Below are positions 36,351 through 46,070 of a stretch of DNA of 64,000 nucleotides, in pieces (the first letter of the stretch is position 1; each line of letters begins with the position of its first letter). The stretch lies in the NCBI RefSeq assembly GCF_963675585.1, contig NZ_OY776414.1, forward strand, positions 4,219,613 to 4,283,612, given 5' to 3'. A model generated the notes under the pieces. The model saw nothing but the letters and a program-made list of their open reading frames with translations. It ran no database searches and was not told the origin of the DNA. Source of the DNA: an uncultured Draconibacterium sp. Lineage in GTDB: Bacteria; Bacteroidota; Bacteroidia; Bacteroidales; Prolixibacteraceae. Made by a program: the position numbers and the translations under genes.

Positions 36351-38243
36351 TTAGTTTTGATTAGGATTCTTAATAATAAGATTGTTGTTGTTCACCGTTT
36401 CATCGTTAATCTCCGAATAGTAATTTCCTAAACGGAAGCGGTCGGCATTTGTCACCACTCTTGGCAATACTTCTTTAAAAATGTATTTACCATGATTTGG
36501 ACTTTCGGGCGCATAGTATTTGTATGGCCACAATGCAAATACACGATTACTTACCTCATCGGCTTTCTCCGGATTGTTTGTTAAATCAACTGATTCACCA
36601 TTCCAAACGATGTGCGCCAAACGCCAGCGTTTCATGTCCCAAAGAATGTGACCTTCGAAAGCCAACTCTACTTTACGTTCGTGAACAATACGATCGAATG
36701 ACATATCGGCCGAAGTTAAATCGGTAGTAAAACCGGCACGACGACGAACCACATTCAAATAATCGGCAGCTTTTGTAGTGTTACCCAATTCGAAAGCAGC
36801 TTCGGCAGCATTTAAATACACTTCGGCCAAACGGTAACGTACCCACCACACTTCGCTGTTTAAACCACGCTGACCTGAACCGGTTGCTGTGTCCATAAAT
36901 TTGCGGCAGTAAAAACCGGTTTGAGCTGAAAACTCCAGTTCATCAATTGGGCCATCGTAACCCACAACAGGAATCTCAGGATCGGCTTCGGTTGGGAAAT
37001 GTTTACGCTGACCATAAGTAGAACCGGTTGTAATGTTGCCTTCGGCATCGATGTAACCAGCCCAGATATCCAGCTCTTTTCCTTTAAATTTCGAACCGGG
37101 AATAATGATAGTTCCTTCCAAACGTGCATCACGACCGGCAAATATATCTTTTGGACTATCGTAATAAACATAGTCGCCTTCGGTAGTGTTGGTTTCAAAG
37201 GTTGAAAAGCTATTGTCTAAAAGTTCGAACGACTGAACCAGGTTTAATGAAGGATTTAAACGTCCTCCTTCTAAATCTTCGGCACTCGACCAGGGCTGAT
37301 TTTGAACGGTAAACGGCTGTACTTTTCCACTTTGTAATTTGTAATCTTTTACAAAAATAACTTCGGTGTTTCCGCTTTTGTCTAAAAACAGGTTGGTAAA
37401 GTTTTCAGCCAGATTTTCCTTTTTGTTGTACAAAGCATACGTTCCGCTGTTGATTAACTCTTCGGCAGCACTTAAAGCTTTTGTATAATATGCGTTTGCC
37501 ATACTTGCCGGAATTCCAACTTCGCCACCCGGTAACGAAACGTTAGGAGTTGTAGCACCATATTTTGCAATAGAACCGGCATAAATAGCTGCACGTGCCT
37601 GCATGGCCAAAACCAAACCTTTTGTTGCACGTCCTTTTACGTTTACATCGTTTGGAAGATCGTTTTTAATGGCTTCCAACTCGTTGATTACAAAATCATA
37701 TATTTCTGATTCTTTTGAACGAGGATATTCCAAATAAGAAGGATCGCCGCTAAAATCGTAAGTTAATGGCTCAAGAATAAGTGGAACTCCCCCCATACGT
37801 TTTACCATTTCGAAATAAATACTGGCACGAATGAAACGTCCTTCAGCAATAAAACGCGCTTTATCAGCAGCCTGCAAATCATCGGTTAATTCCGAATCGG
37901 CTTTCTGGATAAAAAGATTCACCTCGCGCATTAATTTATAGTAGTCTTTCCAATTGATTGACCATTCGCCATAACCCCAGTCGGAGTTTTTATGACGCCA
38001 GTAATCGCCAAAAGCCGAACCAAAACCTTCATCAAAGTCGGCATAATTCCACCAATTGCTAATGGTTTGAAATTCAGGAATTCGATCGTACAAATCGGCA
38101 ACCACAGATAAAATCAAACTGTTATCGCTCCAAATCTGGTCGTCAATTAAAATATTGGTTGGCTCCCTGTCAAGGAAATCGGCGTCGTTACACCCCCAAC
38201 TCAGGGAAAATAATATTATGAAGATATATACAAATTTTTTCAT
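36351..38243 (-). CDS. susD: SusD/RagB family lipoprotein (module 2)
   Basis: 630 residues, longer than the module 1 homologue, with lipobox SWGCND. Motifs: DADFLDREPTNILIDDQIW at the mature start, RFIRASIYFEMVKRMGGVPLI (first TPR pair), and near the C-terminus VHERKVELAFEGHILWDMKRW, the RagB/SusD hallmark. It follows susC by 19 bases and precedes DUF3823 by 2. Low similarity to the module 1 SusD suggests that the two modules bind different glycans. Confidence 0.95.
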   Translation of the reverse strand: MKKFVYIFIILFSLSWGCNDADFLDREPTNILIDDQIWSDNSLILSVVADLYDRIPEFQTISNWWNYADFDEGFGSAFGDYWRHKNSDWGYGEWSINWKDYYKLMREVNLFIQKADSELTDDLQAADKARFIAEGRFIRASIYFEMVKRMGGVPLILEPLTYDFSGDPSYLEYPRSKESEIYDFVINELEAIKNDLPNDVNVKGRATKGLVLAMQARAAIYAGSIAKYGATTPNVSLPGGEVGIPASMANAYYTKALSAAEELINSGTYALYNKKENLAENFTNLFLDKSGNTEVIFVKDYKLQSGKVQPFTVQNQPWSSAEDLEGGRLNPSLNLVQSFELLDNSFSTFETNTTEGDYVYYDSPKDIFAGRDARLEGTIIIPGSKFKGKELDIWAGYIDAEGNITTGSTYGQRKHFPTEADPEIPVVGYDGPIDELEFSAQTGFYCRKFMDTATGSGQRGLNSEVWWVRYRLAEVYLNAAEAAFELGNTTKAADYLNVVRRRAGFTTDLTSADMSFDRIVHERKVELAFEGHILWDMKRWRLAHIVWNGESVDLTNNPEKADEVSNRVFALWPYKYYAPESPNHGKYIFKEVLPRVVTNADRFRLGNYYSEINDETVNNNNLIIKNPNQN

Positions 38244-38262
38244 CTTTTTAAAGTTTTAAAGG

Positions 38263-41200
38263 TTAGAAAGAAAGGTTTACACCAATATTCACCATACTGT
38301 TTTGTGGATATTGCAAACCGTTTTGATCCATAATTTCAGGTTCAACACCTAAACTCTTTAAGTTGTCGAAAGAAAATAAGTTATATGTATTTAAATACAC
38401 ACGGCATCTTTGCATTCCAACTTTTGCAATCAAATCAGTTGGTAAAGTGTATCCAACTTCAAAAGTTCTCATTCGTAAGTATCTAACATTTGTTAGCCAG
38501 AATGTTGAGTTCTTATTGTAGTTATTGTGCCATCCGGTGTTGTAACGCAATGCAGGATATTTTCCGGCAACCCATTCGCTGTTTAAATCAAACGGATCAA
38601 CACGGTGCCATCTGTCATCGTAGAATTGTTTTAACAGGTTACCAGTGTTCTGATATGGCCAACGCATTTCCCAACCCTGGTTGTACGAATACATTGATCC
38701 ACCCGAGAAATCGGCCTTTAAATCAAATCCTTTGTACTCAGCAGAAATGTTAATACCGAAGTTTAAGATCGGGTTTTTATCGCGTGCATAACCAATCGGA
38801 CGTTCATCCAAACCATTAATTACTCCATCGCCGTTTACATCTTTGTAAATTAAATCACCCGGAATCATGTCTTTGTTGCTATTCCCGTCGTTATTCACTT
38901 CCCAGCTGTTAATCTGGTCGAAAGATTCAAACTGACCAACTACTTCGTATCCCCAGAAAGTACCATCCCAACGTTCTTCTCTTGAGTTGCGGTAGTGATC
39001 CCACGAGTTACCCCATGTTGGTTTGTACGATTCGATAAATTTATTTCGTGCATACGAAATGTTACCGCCAATCGAATAATTAAAATCGCCAATGTTATCG
39101 ATGTAGTTAATGGCAGTTTCGGCTCCCATAGTAGCATCGCTGTTTACGTTTTCATCGGGTAAATCGTAACCCAGTTCGCTTGGTACCAATACATCGTATT
39201 TGCGTCCGCGAAGACCTTCGCGTTTACGATGGAAGTAATCAACCGAACCGCTAAGTTTTCCGCCCAACAATGAATAGTCGGCACCAATATCGGTGATTGC
39301 TGCAGTAAACCAGCTGATTGATGTAACAGGTACACCACGGTCGCGTGATCCTTTTACAATCTGACCATCCATAATTACGGTTGAAGAAGCATAGTTGTAA
39401 CCTTCGCGGTAATCGAAAGCACCAATTCCTACGTTGTCGTCTCCCAGCTCACCATACGAAGCACGAAGTTTTAAATCGAAACTGCTTTCGCCGATTATAG
39501 CTTTGGCAAAGTTTTCTTCAGTAATTCTCCAACCCACCGATCCCGATGGGAAGAAACCCCAACGTCTGTCGTCGGCAAATTTCCACGAACCGTCCTGACG
39601 ACCGGCTAAATCAAGATAATATTTGTTGGCGTAGTTGTAGCTAAATCGACCGATGTAACCAATACGAGCCTGCTCGTCATCTCTGTCGTTGTATGTATCC
39701 ATATCGGCAAATTGCAGTAATGGAAGTGCATTGGTTTTTGGCACCGAGTGCACCCAAACTTCCAGTTCGCGACGTTCGATACGTTCGTTTACAACCGTTG
39801 CAGAAATGTTGTGATCGCCAAATTGTTTGTCGTAGTTTAACTGCAACTGACTCACGTTTTCAAAATATTTACGGGTACGACGCTCTCTCCATGGATTCAG
39901 GTTGGCAAATGTAACTTTGTATTCATCCGTTTCGGGGAAATACGAATACGCATCGTAGGTATATTCGTGACCGTCGTAAACCTGATCGGCCATGTAATAC
40001 GAGTAAGTTCCTTTAAAGGTTAATCCATCAACCGGAATATCATATTCTCCCGTAAAATTCATTTGAAGAACACGCCAGTCGTCTTGTACATAACCCGAGT
40101 TTTCCATGGTTAATAAACCCCAGTTCTCGGCCATGTGACCAATGTTGTTGATGTACTCCGGATTATCGTTTGCATAAGGACGTTCGTATGGACGGTTGCG
40201 GAACAAGGCAAAACGAGGAGCCCAATAATCATCACCACCGGGAACACCTGGGTTTTCGCGTGTTTCAAGACGTCCGTTAATCGAAGTACTTATTTTAAAA
40301 CGTTTTGTAATTTGCGCATCTAAATTCGATTGAAAATTGGTACGGCCAAATGTAAACTCACGGCCTAAAACCGAATTTTGATCTAAACGGGTCAGCGACA
40401 CGTAGTAATTAATTTTGTCGGAACCACCCGAAGTACTAATGTTTACTGATGACTGAGGAGAATTTGGCTGGATGATAAAATCGTACCAGTCGAAATTTTG
40501 GTAACCTCTTTCGGTACCTGCCTGCCATTTGTCCAATTCGGACTGAGTCATGTTTGTGCTTCCGCCAAGGTTCATATCGGCATAAGCTTTACCCAGCTGC
40601 CATTCGTATGCATTTACTGTTTTGGGGAAACGCGACCAGTTTTGCCAGCCCATGTAAGCATCAACATTGATCGTGTTTTTGGTGTCTTTCTTTCCACGTT
40701 TTGTGGTAACAACCACAACTCCGTTTGCTGCACGTACACCATAAATAGCTGCCGATGCATCTTTCAAAACAGAAATACTTGCAATGTCGTTTGGCGACAG
40801 GTTATTAAACTGTCCTGCATCTTTTTGAATTCCGTCGATTACGTACAAAGGATCACCCATGTTACGAATCTGAATACTTGCACCGGAACCGGGACGTCCG
40901 TCGGGCATCCTGAAAGAAACACCTGCCAATTTACCTGCCAACGCACCACTAACTGTTGATGCATGCACACGTTCCATATCTTCCGAAGAAATATTTGAAA
41001 TAGCTCCGGTTAGCGATTCTTTCTTTTTGGTACCATAACCAATGGCAATTACTTCTTCCAAACCAATTGAAGAATCGCTCATGGTTACATCGATAACATC
41101 AGAATCAGCAACTACAATTTCCCTGGTTTCCATACCCACAAACGAGAAAACAAGCACATCGCCTGCTTTAACACTGCTAAGCGAGTATTTTCCGTTTGCG

Positions 41201-41697
41201 TCGGTTACAGTACCGTTTGTAGTACCTTTTACCATTACAGTAAGTCCGGGTAATACACCGCCTGTGCGGTCAACTACTTTACCCGATACACCTTCTTTCT
41301 GATCGGCAACAAAAACGGTTTGTCCTCTTTTTTCCGATCTTTCAATTAAAATAAGGTTGTTGTTTACTTCGGTAAACGAATAAGGTAACTCACTAAATGC
41401 TTCATTCAGAATGTCGCCAATAGTTTTATCCTTTACGTTAACCGATACTTTTCTTGATACATCAACGTCGTCGTTGTTGTAAAAGAAACGATAATTACTG
41501 TTGTCTTCAATTTTTGTAAAAAGTTCCTGCAGTGTTGAATTGACCACTTTTACATCCATTTTGGTTGACTGTGACCACACTGTTGCGGAGGTGTTAAGGG
41601 TTAGAGCCAAAATTAGAAACCACGTTAGCTTCATAATTAACAATACTTTTTGGTTCCTCCCCAAAAATCCGGGCAGGAGTTTTCGATTTAATTTCAT
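38263..41697 (-). CDS. susC: SusC/RagA TonB-dependent transporter with STN domain (module 2)
   Basis: 1144 residues. Long signal region (MKLNRKLLPGFLGRNQKVLL then hydrophobic core to WSQ). The STN domain spans about 45-120 (MDVKVVNSTLQELFTKI, FYNNDDVDVSRKVSVNVK), then the regulatory-like domain (VSGKVVDRTGGVLPGLTV), plug (EEVIAIGYGTKKKESLTGAI) and barrel ending VNIGVNLSF. The STN domain pairs it with the FecR gene upstream for ECF-sigma signalling. It should import the substrate of the module 2 SusD. A terminator-like hairpin precedes it. Confidence 0.95.
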   Translation of the reverse strand: MKLNRKLLPGFLGRNQKVLLIMKLTWFLILALTLNTSATVWSQSTKMDVKVVNSTLQELFTKIEDNSNYRFFYNNDDVDVSRKVSVNVKDKTIGDILNEAFSELPYSFTEVNNNLILIERSEKRGQTVFVADQKEGVSGKVVDRTGGVLPGLTVMVKGTTNGTVTDANGKYSLSSVKAGDVLVFSFVGMETREIVVADSDVIDVTMSDSSIGLEEVIAIGYGTKKKESLTGAISNISSEDMERVHASTVSGALAGKLAGVSFRMPDGRPGSGASIQIRNMGDPLYVIDGIQKDAGQFNNLSPNDIASISVLKDASAAIYGVRAANGVVVVTTKRGKKDTKNTINVDAYMGWQNWSRFPKTVNAYEWQLGKAYADMNLGGSTNMTQSELDKWQAGTERGYQNFDWYDFIIQPNSPQSSVNISTSGGSDKINYYVSLTRLDQNSVLGREFTFGRTNFQSNLDAQITKRFKISTSINGRLETRENPGVPGGDDYWAPRFALFRNRPYERPYANDNPEYINNIGHMAENWGLLTMENSGYVQDDWRVLQMNFTGEYDIPVDGLTFKGTYSYYMADQVYDGHEYTYDAYSYFPETDEYKVTFANLNPWRERRTRKYFENVSQLQLNYDKQFGDHNISATVVNERIERRELEVWVHSVPKTNALPLLQFADMDTYNDRDDEQARIGYIGRFSYNYANKYYLDLAGRQDGSWKFADDRRWGFFPSGSVGWRITEENFAKAIIGESSFDLKLRASYGELGDDNVGIGAFDYREGYNYASSTVIMDGQIVKGSRDRGVPVTSISWFTAAITDIGADYSLLGGKLSGSVDYFHRKREGLRGRKYDVLVPSELGYDLPDENVNSDATMGAETAINYIDNIGDFNYSIGGNISYARNKFIESYKPTWGNSWDHYRNSREERWDGTFWGYEVVGQFESFDQINSWEVNNDGNSNKDMIPGDLIYKDVNGDGVINGLDERPIGYARDKNPILNFGINISAEYKGFDLKADFSGGSMYSYNQGWEMRWPYQNTGNLLKQFYDDRWHRVDPFDLNSEWVAGKYPALRYNTGWHNNYNKNSTFWLTNVRYLRMRTFEVGYTLPTDLIAKVGMQRCRVYLNTYNLFSFDNLKSLGVEPEIMDQNGLQYPQNSMVNIGVNLSF

Positions 41698-41740
41698 AAA
41701 TTTGAATGCTTTAAAAAAGTTAAACTTCGGTTTAATTTAA

Positions 41741-41769
41741 AAAGGGGAAGTGTTCCAGACTTCTCCTTT
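41741..41769 (-). promoter_or_regulatory. Attenuator-like hairpin between fecR and susC (module 2)
   Basis: AAAGGGGAAGT (41741-41751) pairs with ACTTCTCCTTT (41759-41769), with one mismatch, around a 7-base loop; on the minus strand it is followed by TTTTT. It lies 44 bases before susC and would terminate part of the sigma/fecR transcript. The rest of the 210-base gap shows no TAnnTTTG box. Confidence 0.5.
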
Positions 41770-41907
41770 TTTTCATAAAAAATTGTGCTATTTCATACTA
41801 TTAATATTGTTTATTTTTATTTGTATAGTATGTAACTCGCATTGTTTTATTATTCTCCGGGGAGAAATTGTTTTACATGCTCGTTTCATACAATTTGTCC
41901 TCTCAAT

Positions 41908-42909
41908 TTATTTTTTGTTGGTTGTGAAAAATGTAATCTTATTTCCCTCTAATTCGTAATCAACCGAGCGTGCAAGCTTGAAATACGACATTACTTCCAA
42001 AATACTTTCGCGTTCGAGTGTTCCTGTATATTTTCGTTTTTTCACAGCTTCGTCAGCCAAAACGATATCAACATCAAACCACCTTTCAAGTTTAAACTCA
42101 AGGTCACCAAGCGATTCATTACGAAAAACCAAACGTCCGTCTTTCCATTCTGTTTCGGGAGAAAGATCGGCCAGTTCGTACAGTGCCATTTTTTTCGAAT
42201 CGACACTGTACACCAGCTTTTGACCGGGTTTTATAACTGTTTCCTGGTGCTGGCTCGAAATTTTAACGCTCCCTTCAACCAGGGTCGTCGACACTGTTTT
42301 TTCGTCGGAATAAGCTTTCATGTTAAATTCAGTTCCTAACACTTCAACGTCAATCTCGTTGGTTTTAATCCGAAAAGGATTCTCGGCATCTTTTGTCACC
42401 GAAAAATAGGCTTCTCCATCAAGAAATACCTGACGTACTCCTTTTTTAAAGTTGTTGTTAAACCGTAAGGTACTTCCCGAATTTAAACAAACTAACGTGC
42501 TGTCGGGTAAAACCAAATTCGACTTGTCGCCCAAAGCACAGGTTATTGTTGTGTACGAATCCTGAACCGCTGCATTTTTATTTCCCAAAAAATACATAAA
42601 CGGAAGTGCCACAAGCAAAACTGCAATAGCTGCATATTTAAGCAAATTGGGCACATTTAACTTACGAACCTTATTTTTTTCGGAGGCTTTTATTTTTTGC
42701 GAGAAACTGGCAATGGCCTTGTCGAGTTGATAGTTATCGGCATTGTTTTTTACGCCACTGCTTAACCAGATGTCCTTTAATTCGTTAAAGAACAACTTGT
42801 TGTCTGCAGACTGGTTCAGCCAATCTCTAATGTATTTCTTTTCATTAGGATCGGCTTCACCTGTGAACAATCGGATTATTAGTAAATGTATTTTATCTTC
42901 TGAATTCAT
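41908..42909 (-). CDS. FecR-family anti-sigma factor (module 2)
   Basis: 333 residues. N-terminal cytoplasmic domain (IIRLFTGEADPNEKKYIRDW), one membrane segment at about 85-105 (LLKYAAIAVLLVALPFMYFL), periplasmic FecR domain (NLVLPDSTLVCLNSGSTLRF, RQVFLDGEAYFSV, EFNMKAYSDE) and C-terminal DUF4974 (about 260-333). It inhibits the ECF sigma encoded 124 bases upstream until the STN domain of SusC signals. It resembles the module 1 FecR in layout but differs enough in sequence to be specific for its own partners. Confidence 0.93.
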   Translation of the reverse strand: MNSEDKIHLLIIRLFTGEADPNEKKYIRDWLNQSADNKLFFNELKDIWLSSGVKNNADNYQLDKAIASFSQKIKASEKNKVRKLNVPNLLKYAAIAVLLVALPFMYFLGNKNAAVQDSYTTITCALGDKSNLVLPDSTLVCLNSGSTLRFNNNFKKGVRQVFLDGEAYFSVTKDAENPFRIKTNEIDVEVLGTEFNMKAYSDEKTVSTTLVEGSVKISSQHQETVIKPGQKLVYSVDSKKMALYELADLSPETEWKDGRLVFRNESLGDLEFKLERWFDVDIVLADEAVKKRKYTGTLERESILEVMSYFKLARSVDYELEGNKITFFTTNKK

Positions 42910-43033
42910 TTTATATTCGAATCTATAGTTAAGATGCAGAAACTTAAAAAACCCTGTATGTTTGAATGATTTTTTTTAACCCGACCTACACAACACCCTA
43001 TTAAATGCTAAATACCAAACACTTAGGTGCGAT

Positions 43034-43627
43034 TTATTTTAATAAAATAAACAGTAAAAAGGTGGGTAAATAGTCTTTTAGCTGGTTGCGAAGTGTAAAC
43101 ATGGCTTTGGAAAGATGCATTTCAACTGTTTTAATTGAAATTCCCATTTCTTCGGCTACTTCTTTATTTTTTTTGCCTTCAAAACGTTTCAGGCGAAAAG
43201 CGATTTGCTGCTGCTTTGGAAGCTGACTAACCACTTCTTCGATCCGCTCAGTCATATCATCCAGTAAAATGCTGGCCTCTTTCTCCTCTTCGGGCGAGGT
43301 GGCAAAACCAATATTTTCAAAATCGGTATCGCTAAAATATGCTTCTATATTTTCTTCCTTTTTTAGCTTGCGCAAATAGTAAAGTGAATTGTTACAAACG
43401 GCCTGAAAAAGATATGATTTTACCGAAGTGGTAATACGTAACGTTTTGCGGTTTTCCCAAATTTTGAAAAATACCTCGGATACAATTTCTTCGGCTACAT
43501 CTTTTCGTCCAACATACTTTCGGGAATAAGCACACAGAGAGACATAATACTCGCGAAAGAGCAAAATGTATGTTTCTTCATTACCGTTTTGAAGACCTGC
43601 GATTATATTTAATTCCTCAGTTCTCAT
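43034..43627 (-). CDS. ECF RNA polymerase sigma-70 factor (module 2)
   Basis: 197 residues. Region 2 at about 20-90 (FREYYVSLCAYSRKYVGR, AEEIVSEVFFKIWENRK) and region 4 at about 130-180 (LPKQQQIAFRLKRFEGKK, then AEEMGISIKTVEMHLSKA as the DNA-reading helix-turn-helix). It ends in a hydrophobic tail (LPTFLLFILLK) often seen in this ECF group. It heads module 2 and is divergent from the outer-membrane protein gene at 43976. Confidence 0.94.
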   Translation of the reverse strand: MRTEELNIIAGLQNGNEETYILLFREYYVSLCAYSRKYVGRKDVAEEIVSEVFFKIWENRKTLRITTSVKSYLFQAVCNNSLYYLRKLKKEENIEAYFSDTDFENIGFATSPEEEKEASILLDDMTERIEEVVSQLPKQQQIAFRLKRFEGKKNKEVAEEMGISIKTVEMHLSKAMFTLRNQLKDYLPTFLLFILLK

Positions 43628-43642
43628 TTAGTTAGCTGGCTA

Positions 43643-43650
43643 CAAAAGTA
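43643..43650 (-). promoter_or_regulatory. -7 box of the module 2 sigma gene
   Basis: TACTTTTG on the minus strand matches the Bacteroidota -7 consensus TAnnTTTG, 16 bases before the start codon. Transcription would begin only about 9 bases before the ATG. No matching TTTG was found at the -33 distance. Confidence 0.4.
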
Positions 43651-43975
43651 GAAATTAAACGGAATTATTTGAATGGTGCATTTTTTTGCCCAAATAATGC
43701 GTTAAGTCAATAGAATTTAAACGACTCAATTTCTATTTGTTACAATCCATACACACTGCAATTAAATTCGCAAATCGTTTCCTTCCACTGTCCGGCACTA
43801 AACATAACTCAATACCGCTAAAAAAAGACATGTTAAACCTTTTAAGCGAACAAGCGTATATCATTGTAAACTTTAAAATACAGAAGAGGAAACGCACACA
43901 ATCCGCACAACACAGGAAGCATGATTGATAATTGAGATAGATGCTTTTTACTATTTAACTTAAAATTCAATTATC
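43651..43975. other. Divergent intergenic region
   Basis: This is most of a 348-base gap between the sigma gene and the outer-membrane protein gene. Short frames in it have no coding character. It must hold the promoter for the plus-strand gene, but no clear TAnnTTTG box is visible there. AT-rich, no repeats seen. Confidence 0.5.
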
Positions 43976-44602
43976 ATGAAAAAGATTGTACTTGTTCTAA
44001 TTTGTGTCTGGCTAATCCAGCCCGGCTTTTCACAGCAAAACAAAAATTCTTATTTCGATCAGGTGGGTGTAATGATTGCCCCCGGATTTTCAACTGTAAT
44101 GGGCGGCGATAGCTGGTCGGGGACATTTGGATTTCAGCTGGGCATTGAGTCCCGGATTTACAAAATGAATGAAAATTCATCCGTATACGGTGGTGTACTA
44201 TTCTCGCTTCAGGGAGCTTCGTACGAAGAAATTTTTTCCGATTATGTGAGTGAAAAATACGCAGGAAAAGTTACCCTGGGGTACATTAGCATTCCAATCT
44301 TGTACAATTACTTAAGCGACAATGGTTTTTATGCCGAGGCCGGTATTCAACCCGGTTTTTTAATTAGTGCCAATGATAAATTAGATGGTGGAGAAAGTTA
44401 TGACTACAAAGATGCCATTAACTCATTTGATTTGGCCATTCCGGTAGGTGCCGGTTTTTGGATAAACGAAAAACTAAGTGTTGGTGCCAGGGCTGTTTTT
44501 GGTTTAACGAATATAAACAGCTCGGAAAGCTACGATAGCGACCAAACCGACCGCAACTTTCTTTTGTTAGGTGTGGTACGTTATAATTTTAAAAAGGAAT
44601 AA
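43976..44602 (+). CDS. Outer-membrane beta-barrel protein (PorT-like)
   Basis: 208 residues with a signal peptide (IVLVLICVWLIQPGFSQ). Alternating hydrophobic strands separated by short turns fill the protein: GVMIAPGFSTVMGG, FGFQLGIESRIYKM, GYISIPILYNYLSD, FYAEAGIQPGFLIS, and a final strand ending VVRYNFKKE with an aromatic near the C-terminus. This is the pattern of the small outer-membrane beta-barrel family (8 strands) found throughout Bacteroidota. It is the only plus-strand gene in the Bacteroidota part and stands alone between terminators. Its job is unknown. Confidence 0.85.
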   Translation: MKKIVLVLICVWLIQPGFSQQNKNSYFDQVGVMIAPGFSTVMGGDSWSGTFGFQLGIESRIYKMNENSSVYGGVLFSLQGASYEEIFSDYVSEKYAGKVTLGYISIPILYNYLSDNGFYAEAGIQPGFLISANDKLDGGESYDYKDAINSFDLAIPVGAGFWINEKLSVGARAVFGLTNINSSESYDSDQTDRNFLLLGVVRYNFKKE

Positions 44603-44618
44603 CAGTTTTTAGCCCATA

Positions 44619-44654
44619 AAAAAGCCGGCTTTGCATCTCCAAAACCGGCTTTTT
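44619..44654. terminator. Bidirectional terminator between convergent genes
   Basis: AAAAAGCCGG (44619-44628) pairs with CCGGCTTTTT (44645-44654) over a 16-base loop. The flanking A- and T-runs let it work for the plus-strand barrel gene and for efp on the minus strand. Confidence 0.88.
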
Positions 44655-44672
44655 CTATTGTGTAATTACCTG

Positions 44673-45242
44673 TTACTGTTTTACACGTTCGCTGTATGAA
44701 CGGTCGCTGGTGCTAACCTTAATCACATCGCCTTCGTTAATAAACATCGGAACCATTACTTCGGCCCCTGTTTCAACGGTTGCAGGTTTTAGTGCTGTTG
44801 AACTTGCAGTATTTCCTTTTTCGCCTTCGATAGTTGATGTAACTGTTAATTCCACTTTTTCCGGCATTTCTGCTGTTAACGGAATTTCTTCTTCGGCATG
44901 AAACTGAATTTCAATTAACTGTCCTTCTTTCATAAGGTCGTTGTTTTCAACCATATCTTCAGGAATCGAAACCTGTTCGTAAGTTTCGGTATTCATTACG
45001 TTCAATCCCATATCATCGCGGTACAGGAATTGGTACGGACGACGCTCAACGCGTACTTCATCTACTTTTACACCCGAGTTAAAGGTGTTTTCGATGATGC
45101 GTCCTGTTTTAACATTTTTAAGTTTTGTGCGAACAAAAGCCGGACCTTTACCGGGTTTAACATGAAGGAAACTTTTTATAGTGTAAATATCTCCCTTGAA
45201 CATGAAGCACATCCCATTTTTGAAGTCTGATGTAGAAGCCAT
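44673..45242 (-). CDS. efp: Elongation factor P
   Basis: 189 residues, the normal length. Three beta-domains: KOW-like N-domain (1-65), central OB (66-130) and C-terminal OB (131-189, ending in [18 protein letters not shown]). The ribosome-facing loop reads [10 protein letters not shown] with K32 at the tip, the residue that in other bacteria is beta-lysylated. EF-P rescues ribosomes stalled at polyproline. It has its own promoter and is a single-gene unit ended by the bidirectional terminator. Confidence 0.97.
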   Translation of the reverse strand: MASTSDFKNGMCFMFKGDIYTIKSFLHVKPGKGPAFVRTKLKNVKTGRIIENTFNSGVKVDEVRVERRPYQFLYRDDMGLNVMNTETYEQVSIPEDMVENNDLMKEGQLIEIQFHAEEEIPLTAEMPEKVELTVTSTIEGEKGNTASSTALKPATVETGAEVMVPMFINEGDVIKVSTSDRSYSERVKQ

Positions 45243-45267
45243 AATCTAATTTTTACTTTAAACGCTG

Positions 45268-45297
45268 CAAAAATAATTAAATCCGTTAAAAATCAAG
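45268..45297 (-). promoter_or_regulatory. Promoter of efp
   Basis: On the minus strand TATTTTTG (45268-45275) fits TAnnTTTG; CTTG (45294-45297) lies 18 bases upstream as a -33-like element. The predicted transcript starts about 20 bases before the ATG. Confidence 0.5.
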
Positions 45298-45335
45298 CAT
45301 TTCAAAATTCTTTTGCATAAATGTGTACCAGGTAG

Positions 45336-46070
45336 TTACATGCTCTTTTGTTCTACACCGTCGATTTTATAACTTTTAATTACCGCTTTTAGTGCTCCTA
45401 CCCGCATTTCAAACTCAACATACACCGGAATTTTTTCTTCTTTCGAGATATAGAATTTAATGCCGTCGGAGCGCTCCAGCACCCTACCTTTTCGTACTGT
45501 TGGAGTTAACACATAACAATTTACTGTGCCAATGTCGGTTTTAATTGTTTCTTCGCGCAGGTAAGTAATCGAAACATCCGAAATTTTATCGGCGTTTATG
45601 GTCGGGTAAACGACTCCATCGCCTGAACTCAGATTTTCGAACGGATTGTTGTGTATAAAATAAAAGAACACCGATATTATATCAACCAGATTATGTGGCA
45701 CTTCGCGCCAGCCGCTGCGTTGACTGTTAATGGAATCAACATCGTGATAAAACAATGTTTCGTTGTAACGTCGGTAGCTTCCTTCCTTTACATTTCGTAT
45801 TGTTTTTACAGGAAGATGTGTTTCGGCGTCAACTGTGGTTTCATAAATATCGTAAACTCCGTAAAGCGTGTTTGCCAAACCGGTAGTTTTCCCAACAACA
45901 TGGTAATGAATGGCGGGTCTGCCGTTAAAGGTTGTGTCGCTGATAAACATTTCAGCCTCGCCTCCTTTTACAAACCCAAATTTTAAATTGAATTTAATTT
46001 GTACCTCTTTTGTAAAAGCACTATTCACTCCCAGAAACAAAAGGAGAATTATGAGAAGGAATCGATTCAT
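45336..46070 (-). CDS. DUF3108 domain-containing periplasmic protein
   Basis: 244 residues with a signal peptide (LLIILLLFLGVNSAFTK). The DUF3108 beta-barrel-like fold is seen in IKFNLKFGFVKGGEAEMFI, the HYHVVGKTTGLANTLYGVYDIYET stretch (shown as its two ends), DIISVFFYFIHNN and GIKFYISKEEKIPVYVEFEMRVG. Family function is not established. Its ATG overlaps the stop of tsaB in ATGA, so it is translated as the second gene of that pair. There is no glycan link. Confidence 0.88.
   Translation of the reverse strand: MNRFLLIILLLFLGVNSAFTKEVQIKFNLKFGFVKGGEAEMFISDTTFNGRPAIHYHVVGKTTGLANTLYGVYDIYETTVDAETHLPVKTIRNVKEGSYRRYNETLFYHDVDSINSQRSGWREVPHNLVDIISVFFYFIHNNPFENLSSGDGVVYPTINADKISDVSITYLREETIKTDIGTVNCYVLTPTVRKGRVLERSDGIKFYISKEEKIPVYVEFEMRVGALKAVIKSYKIDGVEQKSM

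Noticed and set aside
1-43627. Overlapping long frames antisense to the glycosidase and SusC genes
   Set aside because: They are by-products of codon bias in the real genes and have no matching signals.
43737-43928. Small plus-strand frame in the divergent gap
   Set aside because: No ribosome site, no coding character, no domain, and a composition like the surrounding non-coding DNA.
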